From Candidatus Cohnella colombiensis (lineage in GTDB: Bacteria; Bacillota; Bacilli; Paenibacillales; Paenibacillaceae), in contig CP119317.1 of NCBI GenBank assembly GCA_029203125.1, positions 868,001 through 932,000 of the forward strand: 64,000 nucleotides of DNA. Reading direction: 5' to 3'. Shown here in pieces: positions 55,701 to 62,267 of the stretch. The notes beneath the pieces were generated by a model that saw only the letters and a program-made list of their open reading frames with translations, did no database searches and was not told the origin of the DNA. Both the position numbers and the translations under genes were made by a program. The stretch's first letter is position 1. The number at the start of each line of letters is the position of its first letter.

Positions 55701-56048
55701 GAGTATGTACTCGCTGTCAGGCAGAACGGCGATTGTCTGGGAGATCCAGACGCCTTTTCCACTGGGTATCGCTGTGCCGGAAACCTGTTGGGCGCGTTGA
55801 AGGGCCGCGTCTCCGGTATCGACTACTTGGAAAAAACCTGTGGCGCCAGATTGTACCGTCTTCGTCCAATTATCTGCCACAGTGGCAGATCCGGTGACGC
55901 TTTCGAAATCACTATTCTTCAATAGATTCCCGACACTTGGTGCGGATTGGCTAGCAGCACTGGCTTGAGAACTACTAACATTAAGAAGAGATAATATCGA
56001 CATGTTCAATACGATGATGAGCAACGTAATCTTTCGCAAAAACCTCAT
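49785..56048 (-). CDS. 2087-residue secreted multi-domain Ig-like protein with C-terminal Cys/His domain
   Basis: Signal peptide (about 1-33, ending SSSQASAAS), GGGAGGA before the ATG. Then three carbohydrate-binding-like jellyroll modules (start 41, 294, 547; each NLLxNSDFESVTG) with FN3 domains after the first two (LSWSASTDNLGVAAYDIY). Residues about 715-1826 hold around twelve Ig-like domains of the bacterial group-4 pattern (GLPxQVxVxLSDGS...VxW...GxxxNLPxGI). A C-terminal domain (about 1970-2087) has YNCLGFVLD (Cys1981) and QIFHFAKYD (His2042), reminiscent of papain/NlpC-like cysteine hydrolase folds; catalysis is not shown. Seven Cys in all: three pairs in the last three Ig domains plus Cys1981. 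No LPXTG or SLH motif, so surface attachment is unclear. Function unknown. Confidence 0.85.
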   Translation of the reverse strand: MRFLRKITLLIIVLNMSILSLLNVSSSQASAASQSAPSVGNLLKNSDFESVTGSATVADNWTKTVQSGATGFFQVVDTGDAALQRAQQVSGTAIPSGKGVWISQTIAVLPDSEYILSGQFRVINLEGAKVQLWVDFLDTNNAYIGAGFVDTTTVSGDFITLNKNGITPPKAAKAMVYAILRSTSANGSGSFEVDAMRFTLIDTQPPTAPLSLAVSHNGGTNVGLSWSASTDNLGVAAYDIYNGNEWIGSTPDTFYSVYGLVPGTSYTFSVQAKDAAGNVSSRANVDVIMTEDRNLLRNSDFESVTGNATVADHWTKTVQSGTTGSFQVVDTGDATLQRTQQVSGTAMPSGKGVWISQTIAVAADSEYNLNGRFKVNHLTGAKVQLWVDFLDANNANIGAGFVETSTVSGNFITLNKNGITPPKAAKAMVYAILRSTSANGSGSFEVDALRFTLIDTQPPSTPLSLIVSHNGGTNAGLSWSASTDNLGVAAYDIYNGNEWIGSTPETFYSVYGLVPGTSYTFSVQAKDAAGNVSSSAVVDVIMTEDRNLLRNSDFESVTGNATVADFWSKTVQSGTTGSFQVVDTGDATIQRAQQVSGSAMPSGKGVWISQTIAVAADSEYNLNGRFKVNHLTGAKVQLWVDFLDANNANIGAGFVETSTVSGNFITLNKNGKTPPKAAKAMVYAILRSTSANGSGSFEVDAMRFTITPPTSTSKDIIEVASNGSIIGKLGSPLPLPVQIDATLSDGNSIQVEVAWELRNEGYDDLIALNKPFVITGQLINLPSGVTNSQGLIASINVRTNAILDIKEIITVIPPLTLAHSAEKYDLYSLLPNKVEVMMDDHSRHSVYVWWDLSNFPIPTNNNAHSFTITGNIELPIDENPSTQQDGKSITYTNSKNLGLVASITLASQSDSSNIIQSILYVSTPYEVEKHPNPTPESIGLPSQAQVKLGNNSTITTVISWEIVQKDMYYQVTGTLANLPTDVINPGFYIRTSIFAYEQSDIKEVPYLVLKAAHGAPKTTQGLGLPEQITVKLYNGQQVSLPVSWELDRVTYDPSIRTAQWVYVSGQFNDLPAGVTNGRRMSANAQIEVAANPNNIEINSYPASITSQVATGVPKTAAGLGLPDQIEVSLSNGSRISVDVNWRLDWVSYNPQSTTTQSFWVTGNFVNLPEGIYNSYSYSVSAYVTVKDRYITRYSNVNRTVNHGATKTVEGLELPAQVEALLDDNSKVMLDVNWNVGAAEYDTSFRLEQYFWVYGTVTNLPAGIINVYDFYKASAYIHVTADPTNRHITSSDPITLYTVVEHGVPATVEGFGLPQQVEVTLSDNSKINVDVSWDMSENFGYYVKQEYNPEKISEQYLTIMGSLTNLPEGIYNSNRVTVKASVKVKGYYRDIVGYVHQSIQKPNGTPKNLEAFGLPSTFEAILDDGSKINLDVQWRDQQQSYYWNTYSPDRLEYQSFFFDADFINLPNNIRYNSVAIVSLYVEVWAHPSVKNILSIPQKSIELINGFQLPRKVDVQLDNGNMMELDVLWNFTKDRIYGTFNLPNGVNNYIINSPEIGFENGSEATIRDIYSQPNPPGWPYEWDGYKIISLEPVDLFAGEQLPAQVQATVTRFSQQSTIAVNICWYDGPTDGNYKVGVPCGNERVYNQYNKVAVAYIHPITITNVQQFNEVIPYEDLPSQVSVQLSNGTTIRTNVCWIRGSIPPVGQFTVVGVLCDLPTGVKFSTQGYVFAETYMTNGSPVEEPEVTPHKVVSVQQFNEIMSEYDLPKTVKITLDSGQTISTPVCWHAVNLQLLKEDDIAISTGNLCDLPAGEITNPHKLYSLAYIHKSVSDLYFDFDTDTNDPSVEEQVKNVRFVNSSGKIKIHVTSYDHPINSATATYNGKTIQLEKISDNEFIAVWKPDVTDRGLGVKMSTTEAEAAALNGKPINGAFHSFEVKIYPKNDTIRYIRKQVYVAIRDINDFKSIVTNLPMPRIIAPADARYNCLGFVLDIPQYTWYWFNNDYTAPIYPTQEEVILRLDIAGYTQTFDLNEATVLAFGSNGQIFHFAKYDPETGTVTSKDAVEEIVEMNGIPEYSGRYGTAQLYFKKTNP
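53919..55928 (-). repeat. 759-bp near-identical coding repeats
   Basis: TTAACAGGTTGCGATCC recurs at 54401 and 55160, 759 bp (253 codons) apart. Two full copies (55170-55928 and 54411-55169) of carbohydrate-binding-like plus FN3 module and a third truncated after the binding module (to about 53919). High DNA identity suggests recent duplication or gene conversion. Confidence 0.9.
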
Positions 56049-56214
56049 ACTGTAATTCCTCCCATTTTATTCTAGTATGAACGATGTACCTTCCAACCTT
56101 TGTGTTCTATCATAAGATATAAAATAGCATATTTCGCCAATTTATGCTCAATAAATTCCATGTTTTCAACGATCATACCAAAATGAATCAAAAATGGATG
56201 TTGGATCAGAAAGT

Positions 56215-56262
56215 AAAAAGCCAGCTTACCTCCCGGTGTGTGGGAAGGAAGCTGGCTTTTGA
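56215..56262 (-). terminator. terminator of the 50-residue membrane peptide gene
   Basis: AAAAGCCAGCTT / AAGCTGGCTTTT perfect 12-bp stem, bidirectional in sequence, placed just after the minus-strand stop. Confidence 0.85.
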
Positions 56263-56276
56263 CGATAAATCGATGT

Positions 56277-56429
56277 TTATAGCCCTTTGGTTTTGTCATC
56301 GTTATAGGATGATGTCAAGATGGACACGATGAACAATGCTAGTACGATCATAATAATCCAGAATTGATTGGACATTCCGAATAGTTTGAAGCCTTCCGCT
56401 GCTTTTCCAGCTGATTCTGCAAGAAACAT
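56277..56429 (-). CDS. 50-residue single-helix membrane peptide
   Basis: The minus-strand ATG at 56429 follows GGAGGTGGG by 3 nt and encodes MFLAESAGKAAEGFKLFG, a helix FWIIMIVLALFIVSIL, and a polar tail ending DDKTKGL. The perfect terminator 15 bp after the stop supports a real gene. Family not recognised. Confidence 0.6.
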   Translation of the reverse strand: MFLAESAGKAAEGFKLFGMSNQFWIIMIVLALFIVSILTSSYNDDKTKGL

Positions 56430-56620
56430 GTACCCACCTCCAATTCGCTTCTTCTATTATACCCAACATGTAGCAAAAAGAAAACGCAAAAAGTTGTGAC
56501 AAAAAAACACGTCGCTGTTCACAATGTTCTAGATAATTAGCTGCGAATCGATGCATATACATCATTGAATGGAGAACTTCGTCTTGGGAGGGGAATGCCA
56601 CGAATCAAATTATTAATTGG

Positions 56621-57724
56621 ATGGGTGGATGGCCGAAGGAAGGACTGATCTCAAGCAGCGATTGGGAGGAGAGACTAGCACAATCGGCATCGAAGCCAGC
56701 TATGCTTTCAAGCTCCTCACAAGTTCGCGATCAGGAAGTTACGCAGAAAATGCGTGAGCAGCTAGCGCAGGGCTTATTGAAGGGGAAGACGGGTGGCAAT
56801 GTTAGATCGCTTGAAATAACAGCTGGCGCCGAAGGAGCGCTCCTCACACTGATCGATAAAATGACTATGCGTGGAGACGTTGTAATTGTTGAACGATTAA
56901 CTTCACGAGCAGCGTTGCAAGCGTTTCGTAGAGAAGGACTGCAGATCGTAGTCGTTGCAAGCGATAGACATGGCATGGATGCAGAAGCTTTAACAACAGC
57001 TTTATATCGCTATCGACCGAAGTTTGTGTATGTAAATTGGTCGTGTTCAGACCCGGAGGGGGTAGCTTGGAGCACAGAGCGTAAGCATGTAATTCGTCAT
57101 CGCTGTCATGAAGCAGGAATTGCATTAGTGACAGATGATCGTCAAGAGATGCTGCTTTATGATTCTGCTCCCTATTCAGAGCAAAAGCGAGTTGAGCCAG
57201 GTGTTATTTCGATTGGGCAGCTTCCTCCCGGCATCATCTCGGGCACTAGAGTAGGGTGGTTAGTCAGTGCGACCGATGGATACAAACAGGATCCCGTAAT
57301 TCCATCGAATCCTCTTATTCCATCTCTAAGTGAAATTGAACAGCAGGCCTTATCCCATCTTCTTACAGAACAGCCGCTAGAACCACTTGTTGAGCTGTTC
57401 AGAATTCAATGTAAAGAACGGATGCGAAAAATAACAGAATTGTTAAAGCAGAAATGTATGCCAGATTTCGTTTGGACGACGCCAAGAGGTGGATTGAACT
57501 TGTGGGTTGTACTCCCATCCGGATTAGATGGAGAAGCACTGTTAAGAGGGGCTTGGCTGAAGGGTCTTCTCTTTCAACCTGGAGGACCATTCTATGCGTC
57601 GGATCCGCTACGAAATACGGTAAGATTAACGTATGCTTTCGCTGATGAACGTCAGATGAAACTCGGAGTGTCGCGATTGATGGACAGCATTGAGGAGTTT
57701 ACTGGAAGATGGTCGATTAGTTAA
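56621..57724 (+). CDS. PLP-fold aminotransferase-like protein lacking the catalytic lysine
   Basis: 367 residues from ATG 56621, related to the C-terminal half of MocR/2-aminoadipate-type enzymes with no GntR HTH. The Schiff-base Lys motif (SKTLxPGLRxGW) reads LPPGIISGTRVGW, so Lys is Pro203 (codon 57227-57229). The Asp of TDDRQ is kept, but the usual Tyr is gone. It probably cannot do transamination and may be a binding or regulatory derivative. GGAGGGG lies about 25 nt before the ATG, and the frame continues upstream as NATNQIINW without a standard start, so the true N-terminus is uncertain. Confidence 0.75.
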   Translation: MGGWPKEGLISSSDWEERLAQSASKPAMLSSSSQVRDQEVTQKMREQLAQGLLKGKTGGNVRSLEITAGAEGALLTLIDKMTMRGDVVIVERLTSRAALQAFRREGLQIVVVASDRHGMDAEALTTALYRYRPKFVYVNWSCSDPEGVAWSTERKHVIRHRCHEAGIALVTDDRQEMLLYDSAPYSEQKRVEPGVISIGQLPPGIISGTRVGWLVSATDGYKQDPVIPSNPLIPSLSEIEQQALSHLLTEQPLEPLVELFRIQCKERMRKITELLKQKCMPDFVWTTPRGGLNLWVVLPSGLDGEALLRGAWLKGLLFQPGGPFYASDPLRNTVRLTYAFADERQMKLGVSRLMDSIEEFTGRWSIS

Positions 57725-58026
57725 TAGTCACTGCTAACGACAAATAGTCGACCAAATCGAAGCTCGACATCCCGCTTCATTAATCTTTTATCTGGATTGT
57801 TTATACACTGGCCATTATCGATATCGAAAGTCCAAAAGTGCAATGGGCAGAAGAGTACGCCATGTGAAGGACGGACCTCTCCCCCAGCATGGGGGCATAG
57901 CGAATTTAACAGGCGGAACTCATAATCGGAACAACGGACAAGCCAATAGGTGTTATGATCAATCGTAACTTCTACAGGGAATTCTTCATATGCTTCAATG
58001 GGTCCGAGATCGATATCGTTAATCAT
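57721..58026 (-). CDS. Rieske-type [2Fe-2S] ferredoxin
   Basis: 101 residues. Cluster ligands are in CPHAGG and CPLHFWTFD, the CxH...CxxH pattern. No membrane anchor, so a soluble Rieske ferredoxin. Its ATG overlaps the DUF2161 stop as ATGA, so the two are translationally coupled. Its stop overlaps the convergent PLP-fold gene. Partner enzyme not visible. Confidence 0.88.
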   Translation of the reverse strand: MINDIDLGPIEAYEEFPVEVTIDHNTYWLVRCSDYEFRLLNSLCPHAGGEVRPSHGVLFCPLHFWTFDIDNGQCINNPDKRLMKRDVELRFGRLFVVSSDY

Positions 58027-58874
58027 GATGTTACAGCTCCTGACATTGTAAGTTTCGTAAACTGATCATCTGCCCATGGGAACTTAGCGGCCCAAACAGC
58101 TGTAACTTCAGCATACTCGATTAATGCGGCTTGTCCGGAGGGAGCAAGTTCATAAACACCTTTGCTAATCCGTTTAAACCAGCCGTAATAGTTAGACCGT
58201 AGCATTGTAGCAGCGTTAGGGCAACCCGTCCAAGTCTTTACTTGGCGTGGTGCAGCTGCACCATGATAATGCAACGCAAGCGCACATTGGATTGCGCGTT
58301 CACGATAGGCAGTAATTAACTTGCGTTTCGTACTTCCCCCCACATTATAGTCCCCGCTACGAGCATTAAATTCGTTGATCAGCTTTTGTGCTGCTTTCTT
58401 TAGCCGCTTTCCAGAAGCGGGTGAAGCTGTCGCATAAGGCTGGCTTTCTTCTGCAGAAACAGCAATTGGATGAATAGGCGCTCTTGTCTTCTCAGCTGCA
58501 AAAGCGGCTGCTGGCTCACACCAAATTTCGAGAACAGGGTCCTTCGTGCGAAAGAACGTAACGGTAATGAAGCCTAGTCCGAGCCGACGACAGAGCGACG
58601 TTATCTCAGTGAAGCGCTGGTTGTGAGCCCCTTTCTTGGTGCGATTGCGTTCAACTGCCAGCCAAACTTCTGCACCTGTTTTCTGTCTATCAACACCTTG
58701 TAATAGCAAGGGAAGGGTAAAAATCTTTTTCATTTCAACAATTGTAGGTGTGTAACGATCGGGGTGCAGAGCAACTAGGTCACAGCTTCGAACCTCCGCT
58801 TTTACATCATATCCCCGTTCAGTGAACAAAGCTTTTATAGGAGCGTACAGCTCGGTTTCATCCTTAATTGCCAC
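58023..58874 (-). CDS. DUF2161 family protein, possible PD-(D/E)xK nuclease fold
   Basis: 283 residues. The N-terminal part has EVRSCDLVALHPDRY...IVEMKK, which matches the D...ExK spacing of restriction-like nuclease folds (also read as the DUF2161 family). The C-terminal about 120 residues are basic and helical (KLITAYRERAIQCALALH, AATMLRSNYYGWFKR) like a winged-helix unit. Coupled to the Rieske gene. Function unknown. Confidence 0.75.
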   Translation of the reverse strand: MAIKDETELYAPIKALFTERGYDVKAEVRSCDLVALHPDRYTPTIVEMKKIFTLPLLLQGVDRQKTGAEVWLAVERNRTKKGAHNQRFTEITSLCRRLGLGFITVTFFRTKDPVLEIWCEPAAAFAAEKTRAPIHPIAVSAEESQPYATASPASGKRLKKAAQKLINEFNARSGDYNVGGSTKRKLITAYRERAIQCALALHYHGAAAPRQVKTWTGCPNAATMLRSNYYGWFKRISKGVYELAPSGQAALIEYAEVTAVWAAKFPWADDQFTKLTMSGAVTS

Positions 58875-59086
58875 TGATGCACCCCCTATTTCAAATATGA
58901 TTTATCGTGTCAAATACACTGGAATATACCGTTATTATAGCATAGAGGAGTGATAGCGATCTCAGTCATTGTTACATATAAATATAGGAAGTAATCGCAT
59001 TGAGAGGTCAAATTCCACTCGCTCCCGCATAGTTATGTAATACGTTTGTCGTGAAGGCTAGAGAAAGAGAGCGAGGAGGAAGCGGC

Positions 59087-60982
59087 ATGGACATCTTTAA
59101 GCGGATATCACAATATCGTGCTGAAAGTGATGGGCTGATCTGGTCAGGGACGTTCAGAGACTATATTGAATTGCTTCGCCTCGATCGCACACCTGCAATG
59201 ACCGCGCATGCTAGAGTGTACGATATGATTGTGTCGCGTGGAGTAGAGGATCAAGGCGGAAGTAAAAGTTATAAATTTTTTGAGAACGAAATTTTTGGAT
59301 TGAATCGGACGATGGAGAGGCTTGTTGAAGAGTACTTTCATTCTTCGGCAAGGCGACTAGATGTTCGGAAACGAATCTTGCTCTTAATGGGTCCAGTTAG
59401 TGGTGGGAAATCGACAATTGTCACATTGTTGAAAAAGGGACTAGAGCAATATTCACGCACCCATCGTGGTGCGGTGTACGCTATTCAAGGCTGCCCTATG
59501 CATGAAGATCCACTTCATCTGATTCCACAAGAGCTTCGGGCTGAAGTAGAGCAGGAACTGGGCGTTCGGATCGAAGGTAATCTCTGTCCTTCATGTCAGA
59601 TGCGTGTTCGGACCGATTATAATGGCGACATCGAACAGATACCTGTCGAACGTGTACTCATCTCAGAAGAAAATCGGATCGGGATTGGTACGTTCAGTCC
59701 TTCCGATCCAAAATCGCAAGATATCGCAGATTTAACTGGGAGCATTGATTTCTCTACGATTACCGAATATGGCTCAGAGTCGGATCCGCGTGCGTATCGA
59801 TTCGATGGCGAATTAAACAAAGCGAATCGCGGATTGATGGAATTTCAAGAGATGCTCAAATGCGATGAGAAGTTTTTATGGAATTTGCTTTCGTTGACGC
59901 AAGAGGGTAACTTCAAAGCAGGAAGATTTGCACTCATTAGCGCAGATGAACTCATTATTGCGCATACGAATGAATCCGAGTATAAAGCATTCATTTCTAA
60001 TAAGAAAAATGAAGCGTTGCAGTCACGTATGATTGTAATGCCGATTCCATACAACTTGCGGGTATCTGACGAGGAGAAAATCTATTCGAAGCTGATAGCG
60101 CAGTCTGATATGCAGCATGTTCATATCGCTCCGCACGCTCTAAAAGCGGCAGCCATTTTCTCAATCATGACACGGCTGAAGGACTCGAAGAAGCAAGGCA
60201 TGGATCTCATTAAGAAGATGCGCCTGTATGATGGAGAAGAAGTAGAGGGCTTTAAAGACGCGGACCTTAAAGAGATGCAAAATGAATATACGGATGAAGG
60301 AATGTCAGGCATTGATCCGAGGTATGTCATCAATCGGATTTCCAGCGCACTAATCAAGCAAGATCTACCCTGTATTAATGCACTAGACGTGCTTAGGGCG
60401 ATGAAGGACGGACTGGACCAGCACCCTTCGATTTCGAAGGAGGAGCGAGAACGGTATTTAAACTTCATTTCTGTTGCCCGCAAGGAGTATGACATGCTCG
60501 CGAAGAAGGAAGTTCAGAAGGCATTCGTCTATTCTTTCGAGGAGTCGGCCCGAACTTTGTTCGAAAATTATTTGGACAATATTGAATCCTACTGTAACTG
60601 GGCAAAGATTAAGGACCCGCTTACAGGCGAAGAGATGGACCCAGATGAACGGTTGATGCGTTCGATTGAAGAGCAAATCGGAATATCCGAAAATGCAAAG
60701 AAGGCTTTCCGCGAAGAAATTTTAATTCGTATTTCTGCTTTTTCTCGTAAAGGGAAAAAATTCGATTACAGCACACATGATCGACTGCGTGAAGCCATCG
60801 AGAAGAAGCTGTTCACAGACTTGAAGGATATTGTAAAGATTACGACATCGACAAAGACGCCAGATGAAAATCAACTCAAGCGCATTAATGAAGTGACGAA
60901 GCGACTTATTGAAGGTCATGGTTATTGTTCTGTTTGTGCGAATGAATTGTTGCGTTATGTCGGGAGTTTGCTTAATCGGTAA
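59087..60982 (+). CDS. prkA: PrkA serine protein kinase / AAA+ sporulation protein
   Basis: 631 residues from ATG 59087 (GAGGAGGA upstream), the usual PrkA length; an in-frame start at 59051 lacks a site. N-terminal AAA+ with Walker A LLMGPVSGGKSTIV, the Cys pair of LCPSCQMRV and the C-terminal kinase-like region to YVGSLLNR. In Bacillus it is made in the mother cell and supports sporulation. No yhbH or spoVR gene is next to it here. Confidence 0.93.
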   Translation: MDIFKRISQYRAESDGLIWSGTFRDYIELLRLDRTPAMTAHARVYDMIVSRGVEDQGGSKSYKFFENEIFGLNRTMERLVEEYFHSSARRLDVRKRILLLMGPVSGGKSTIVTLLKKGLEQYSRTHRGAVYAIQGCPMHEDPLHLIPQELRAEVEQELGVRIEGNLCPSCQMRVRTDYNGDIEQIPVERVLISEENRIGIGTFSPSDPKSQDIADLTGSIDFSTITEYGSESDPRAYRFDGELNKANRGLMEFQEMLKCDEKFLWNLLSLTQEGNFKAGRFALISADELIIAHTNESEYKAFISNKKNEALQSRMIVMPIPYNLRVSDEEKIYSKLIAQSDMQHVHIAPHALKAAAIFSIMTRLKDSKKQGMDLIKKMRLYDGEEVEGFKDADLKEMQNEYTDEGMSGIDPRYVINRISSALIKQDLPCINALDVLRAMKDGLDQHPSISKEERERYLNFISVARKEYDMLAKKEVQKAFVYSFEESARTLFENYLDNIESYCNWAKIKDPLTGEEMDPDERLMRSIEEQIGISENAKKAFREEILIRISAFSRKGKKFDYSTHDRLREAIEKKLFTDLKDIVKITTSTKTPDENQLKRINEVTKRLIEGHGYCSVCANELLRYVGSLLNR

Positions 60983-60987
60983 TTCAC

Positions 60988-61028
60988 ATAGGCTGGCATT
61001 GTCATTCGTGATAATGTGAGCCTATTTT
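60988..61028 (+). terminator. terminator of prkA
   Basis: ATAGGCT / AGCCTAT outer stem with an inner CATTGTCA / TGATAATG, followed by TTTATT. Confidence 0.78.
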
Positions 61029-61137
61029 ATTATTGCAATGAAAGTTCATTTTGAAATTAAGGGTGATTTATATGGAGAAAATGGTAAAATAAAATAATGG
61101 ATAGCAGGATAGACGCAGACGGAGGATTCCAACAATA

Positions 61138-61806
61138 ATGAACTTTGCAATGTTTATATTTTTTTCTACACTAGAAGTGATCACTTTCTTTTGTTTCGTA
61201 CTCGTGTTATTCAGATTTCCTGTTAAGCCATATATATGGCAGTTTACGATCGTTTCTTTCATGCTTAGCTTAGTTTCAAATTCTTTGCAACAGGAAGAAT
61301 TACAACAGATTTCCTCTATCGTACAAATTGTACTTTGCATATGTTTCGTTGTATTTTTTTTAAAGGTTCATTATTTCAATGCCATGATGATGATCATTAC
61401 AGGATATATAGTGGTCTTCATCATTCAGTCAATACTACTGGGAGTATTCCTACATTACGAAGTATTTACATCCATTAAAGCATATACCGTTGATGGGTAC
61501 ATCGTACAAACGATATCGTCGAGTCTTGTGTTTTTATTTTCCCTATTAATCTATGTTTTTAAAGGTGGATTCAGCTTCATAGATTCAACAAGTAGATTTA
61601 AGAGGCAGAAGCTGTTTGTGAGAGAGAACCGGGTTTATTTTATCTTTTTAGTACTCGCTATTCTAATTGTTGCAGGGAGTAATTTCATTTATCAACGAGC
61701 GAGTCATCCTCCCTTTCTGATGATTTCAGTCATATTGACGCTGGCATTAGTGGCGCTACTTTCGTTATCGATAAAGAAAGATGAACTTCTATCCAAATCA
61801 ATATAA
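61138..61806 (+). CDS. seven-helix membrane protein paired with a LytTR protein
   Basis: 222 residues, nearly all hydrophobic, about seven helices (for example FTIVSFMLSLVSNSL, IVQIVLCICFVVFFLKV, MMMIITGYIVVFIIQSIL, YFIFLVLAILIVAGSNFIY, LMISVILTLALVALLSL). GGAGG precedes the ATG. It ends 16 bp before a LytTR-domain gene. No family recognised. By analogy with streptococcal LytTR regulator/inhibitor pairs it may sense a signal and hold the regulator; inferred from gene order only. Confidence 0.75.
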   Translation: MNFAMFIFFSTLEVITFFCFVLVLFRFPVKPYIWQFTIVSFMLSLVSNSLQQEELQQISSIVQIVLCICFVVFFLKVHYFNAMMMIITGYIVVFIIQSILLGVFLHYEVFTSIKAYTVDGYIVQTISSSLVFLFSLLIYVFKGGFSFIDSTSRFKRQKLFVRENRVYFIFLVLAILIVAGSNFIYQRASHPPFLMISVILTLALVALLSLSIKKDELLSKSI

Positions 61807-61822
61807 ATAGGAGGATAACAGT

Positions 61823-62236
61823 ATGACTGAGCAAATTCGCTTGTTAGATCAAGAAGGCAAGCTTTGTGTCGTTCATATATCGGATTTGATCTCGATCAAG
61901 CCTACTTCAGATGGTCCGGAGTTTTATACGAAAGATAACATGTATTATTATCCGACAACACTAGATGAACTCCTTATTGTGCTTAAGGATTATGGATTTG
62001 ATCGATTGGATCGGACGAATCTGGTGAATATGAACCATTTAGAGAGCTACGATCCAAAAGCAAGAAAAGTATATTTTGATGCTGAGGTTACGAAGGATAG
62101 TAAATATGCTACAGTATCGGAAGCCAATATAGTGAAGGTTGAACATTTGGCGAAGGAAGAAATTACTAAGTACCGCAAGGGCTCAGCCGCTTCACGTGCA
62201 TTGACTTGGGCTACGAACTCAGGCAAAATGAGATGA
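61823..62236 (+). CDS. LytTR-type DNA-binding domain protein
   Basis: 137 residues with no receiver domain. The LytTR-like region covers about 20-90 (DLISIKPTSDGPEFYTKDN, DYGFDRLDRTNLVNMNHLESY, KVYFDAEVTKD). The C-terminal 35 residues are basic. AGGAGG before the ATG. Most LytTR proteins are response regulators; this stand-alone form next to a membrane gene fits membrane-controlled LytTR systems. The MATE gene follows 31 bp downstream. Confidence 0.75.
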   Translation: MTEQIRLLDQEGKLCVVHISDLISIKPTSDGPEFYTKDNMYYYPTTLDELLIVLKDYGFDRLDRTNLVNMNHLESYDPKARKVYFDAEVTKDSKYATVSEANIVKVEHLAKEEITKYRKGSAASRALTWATNSGKMR

Positions 62237-62267
62237 TTATAAAATAGAATGAAGGATGAACAACAAG

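Noticed and set aside
49785..56048. S-layer or LPXTG-anchored protein
   Set aside because: No SLH domains and no sorting motif at the C-terminus; only a signal peptide is visible.
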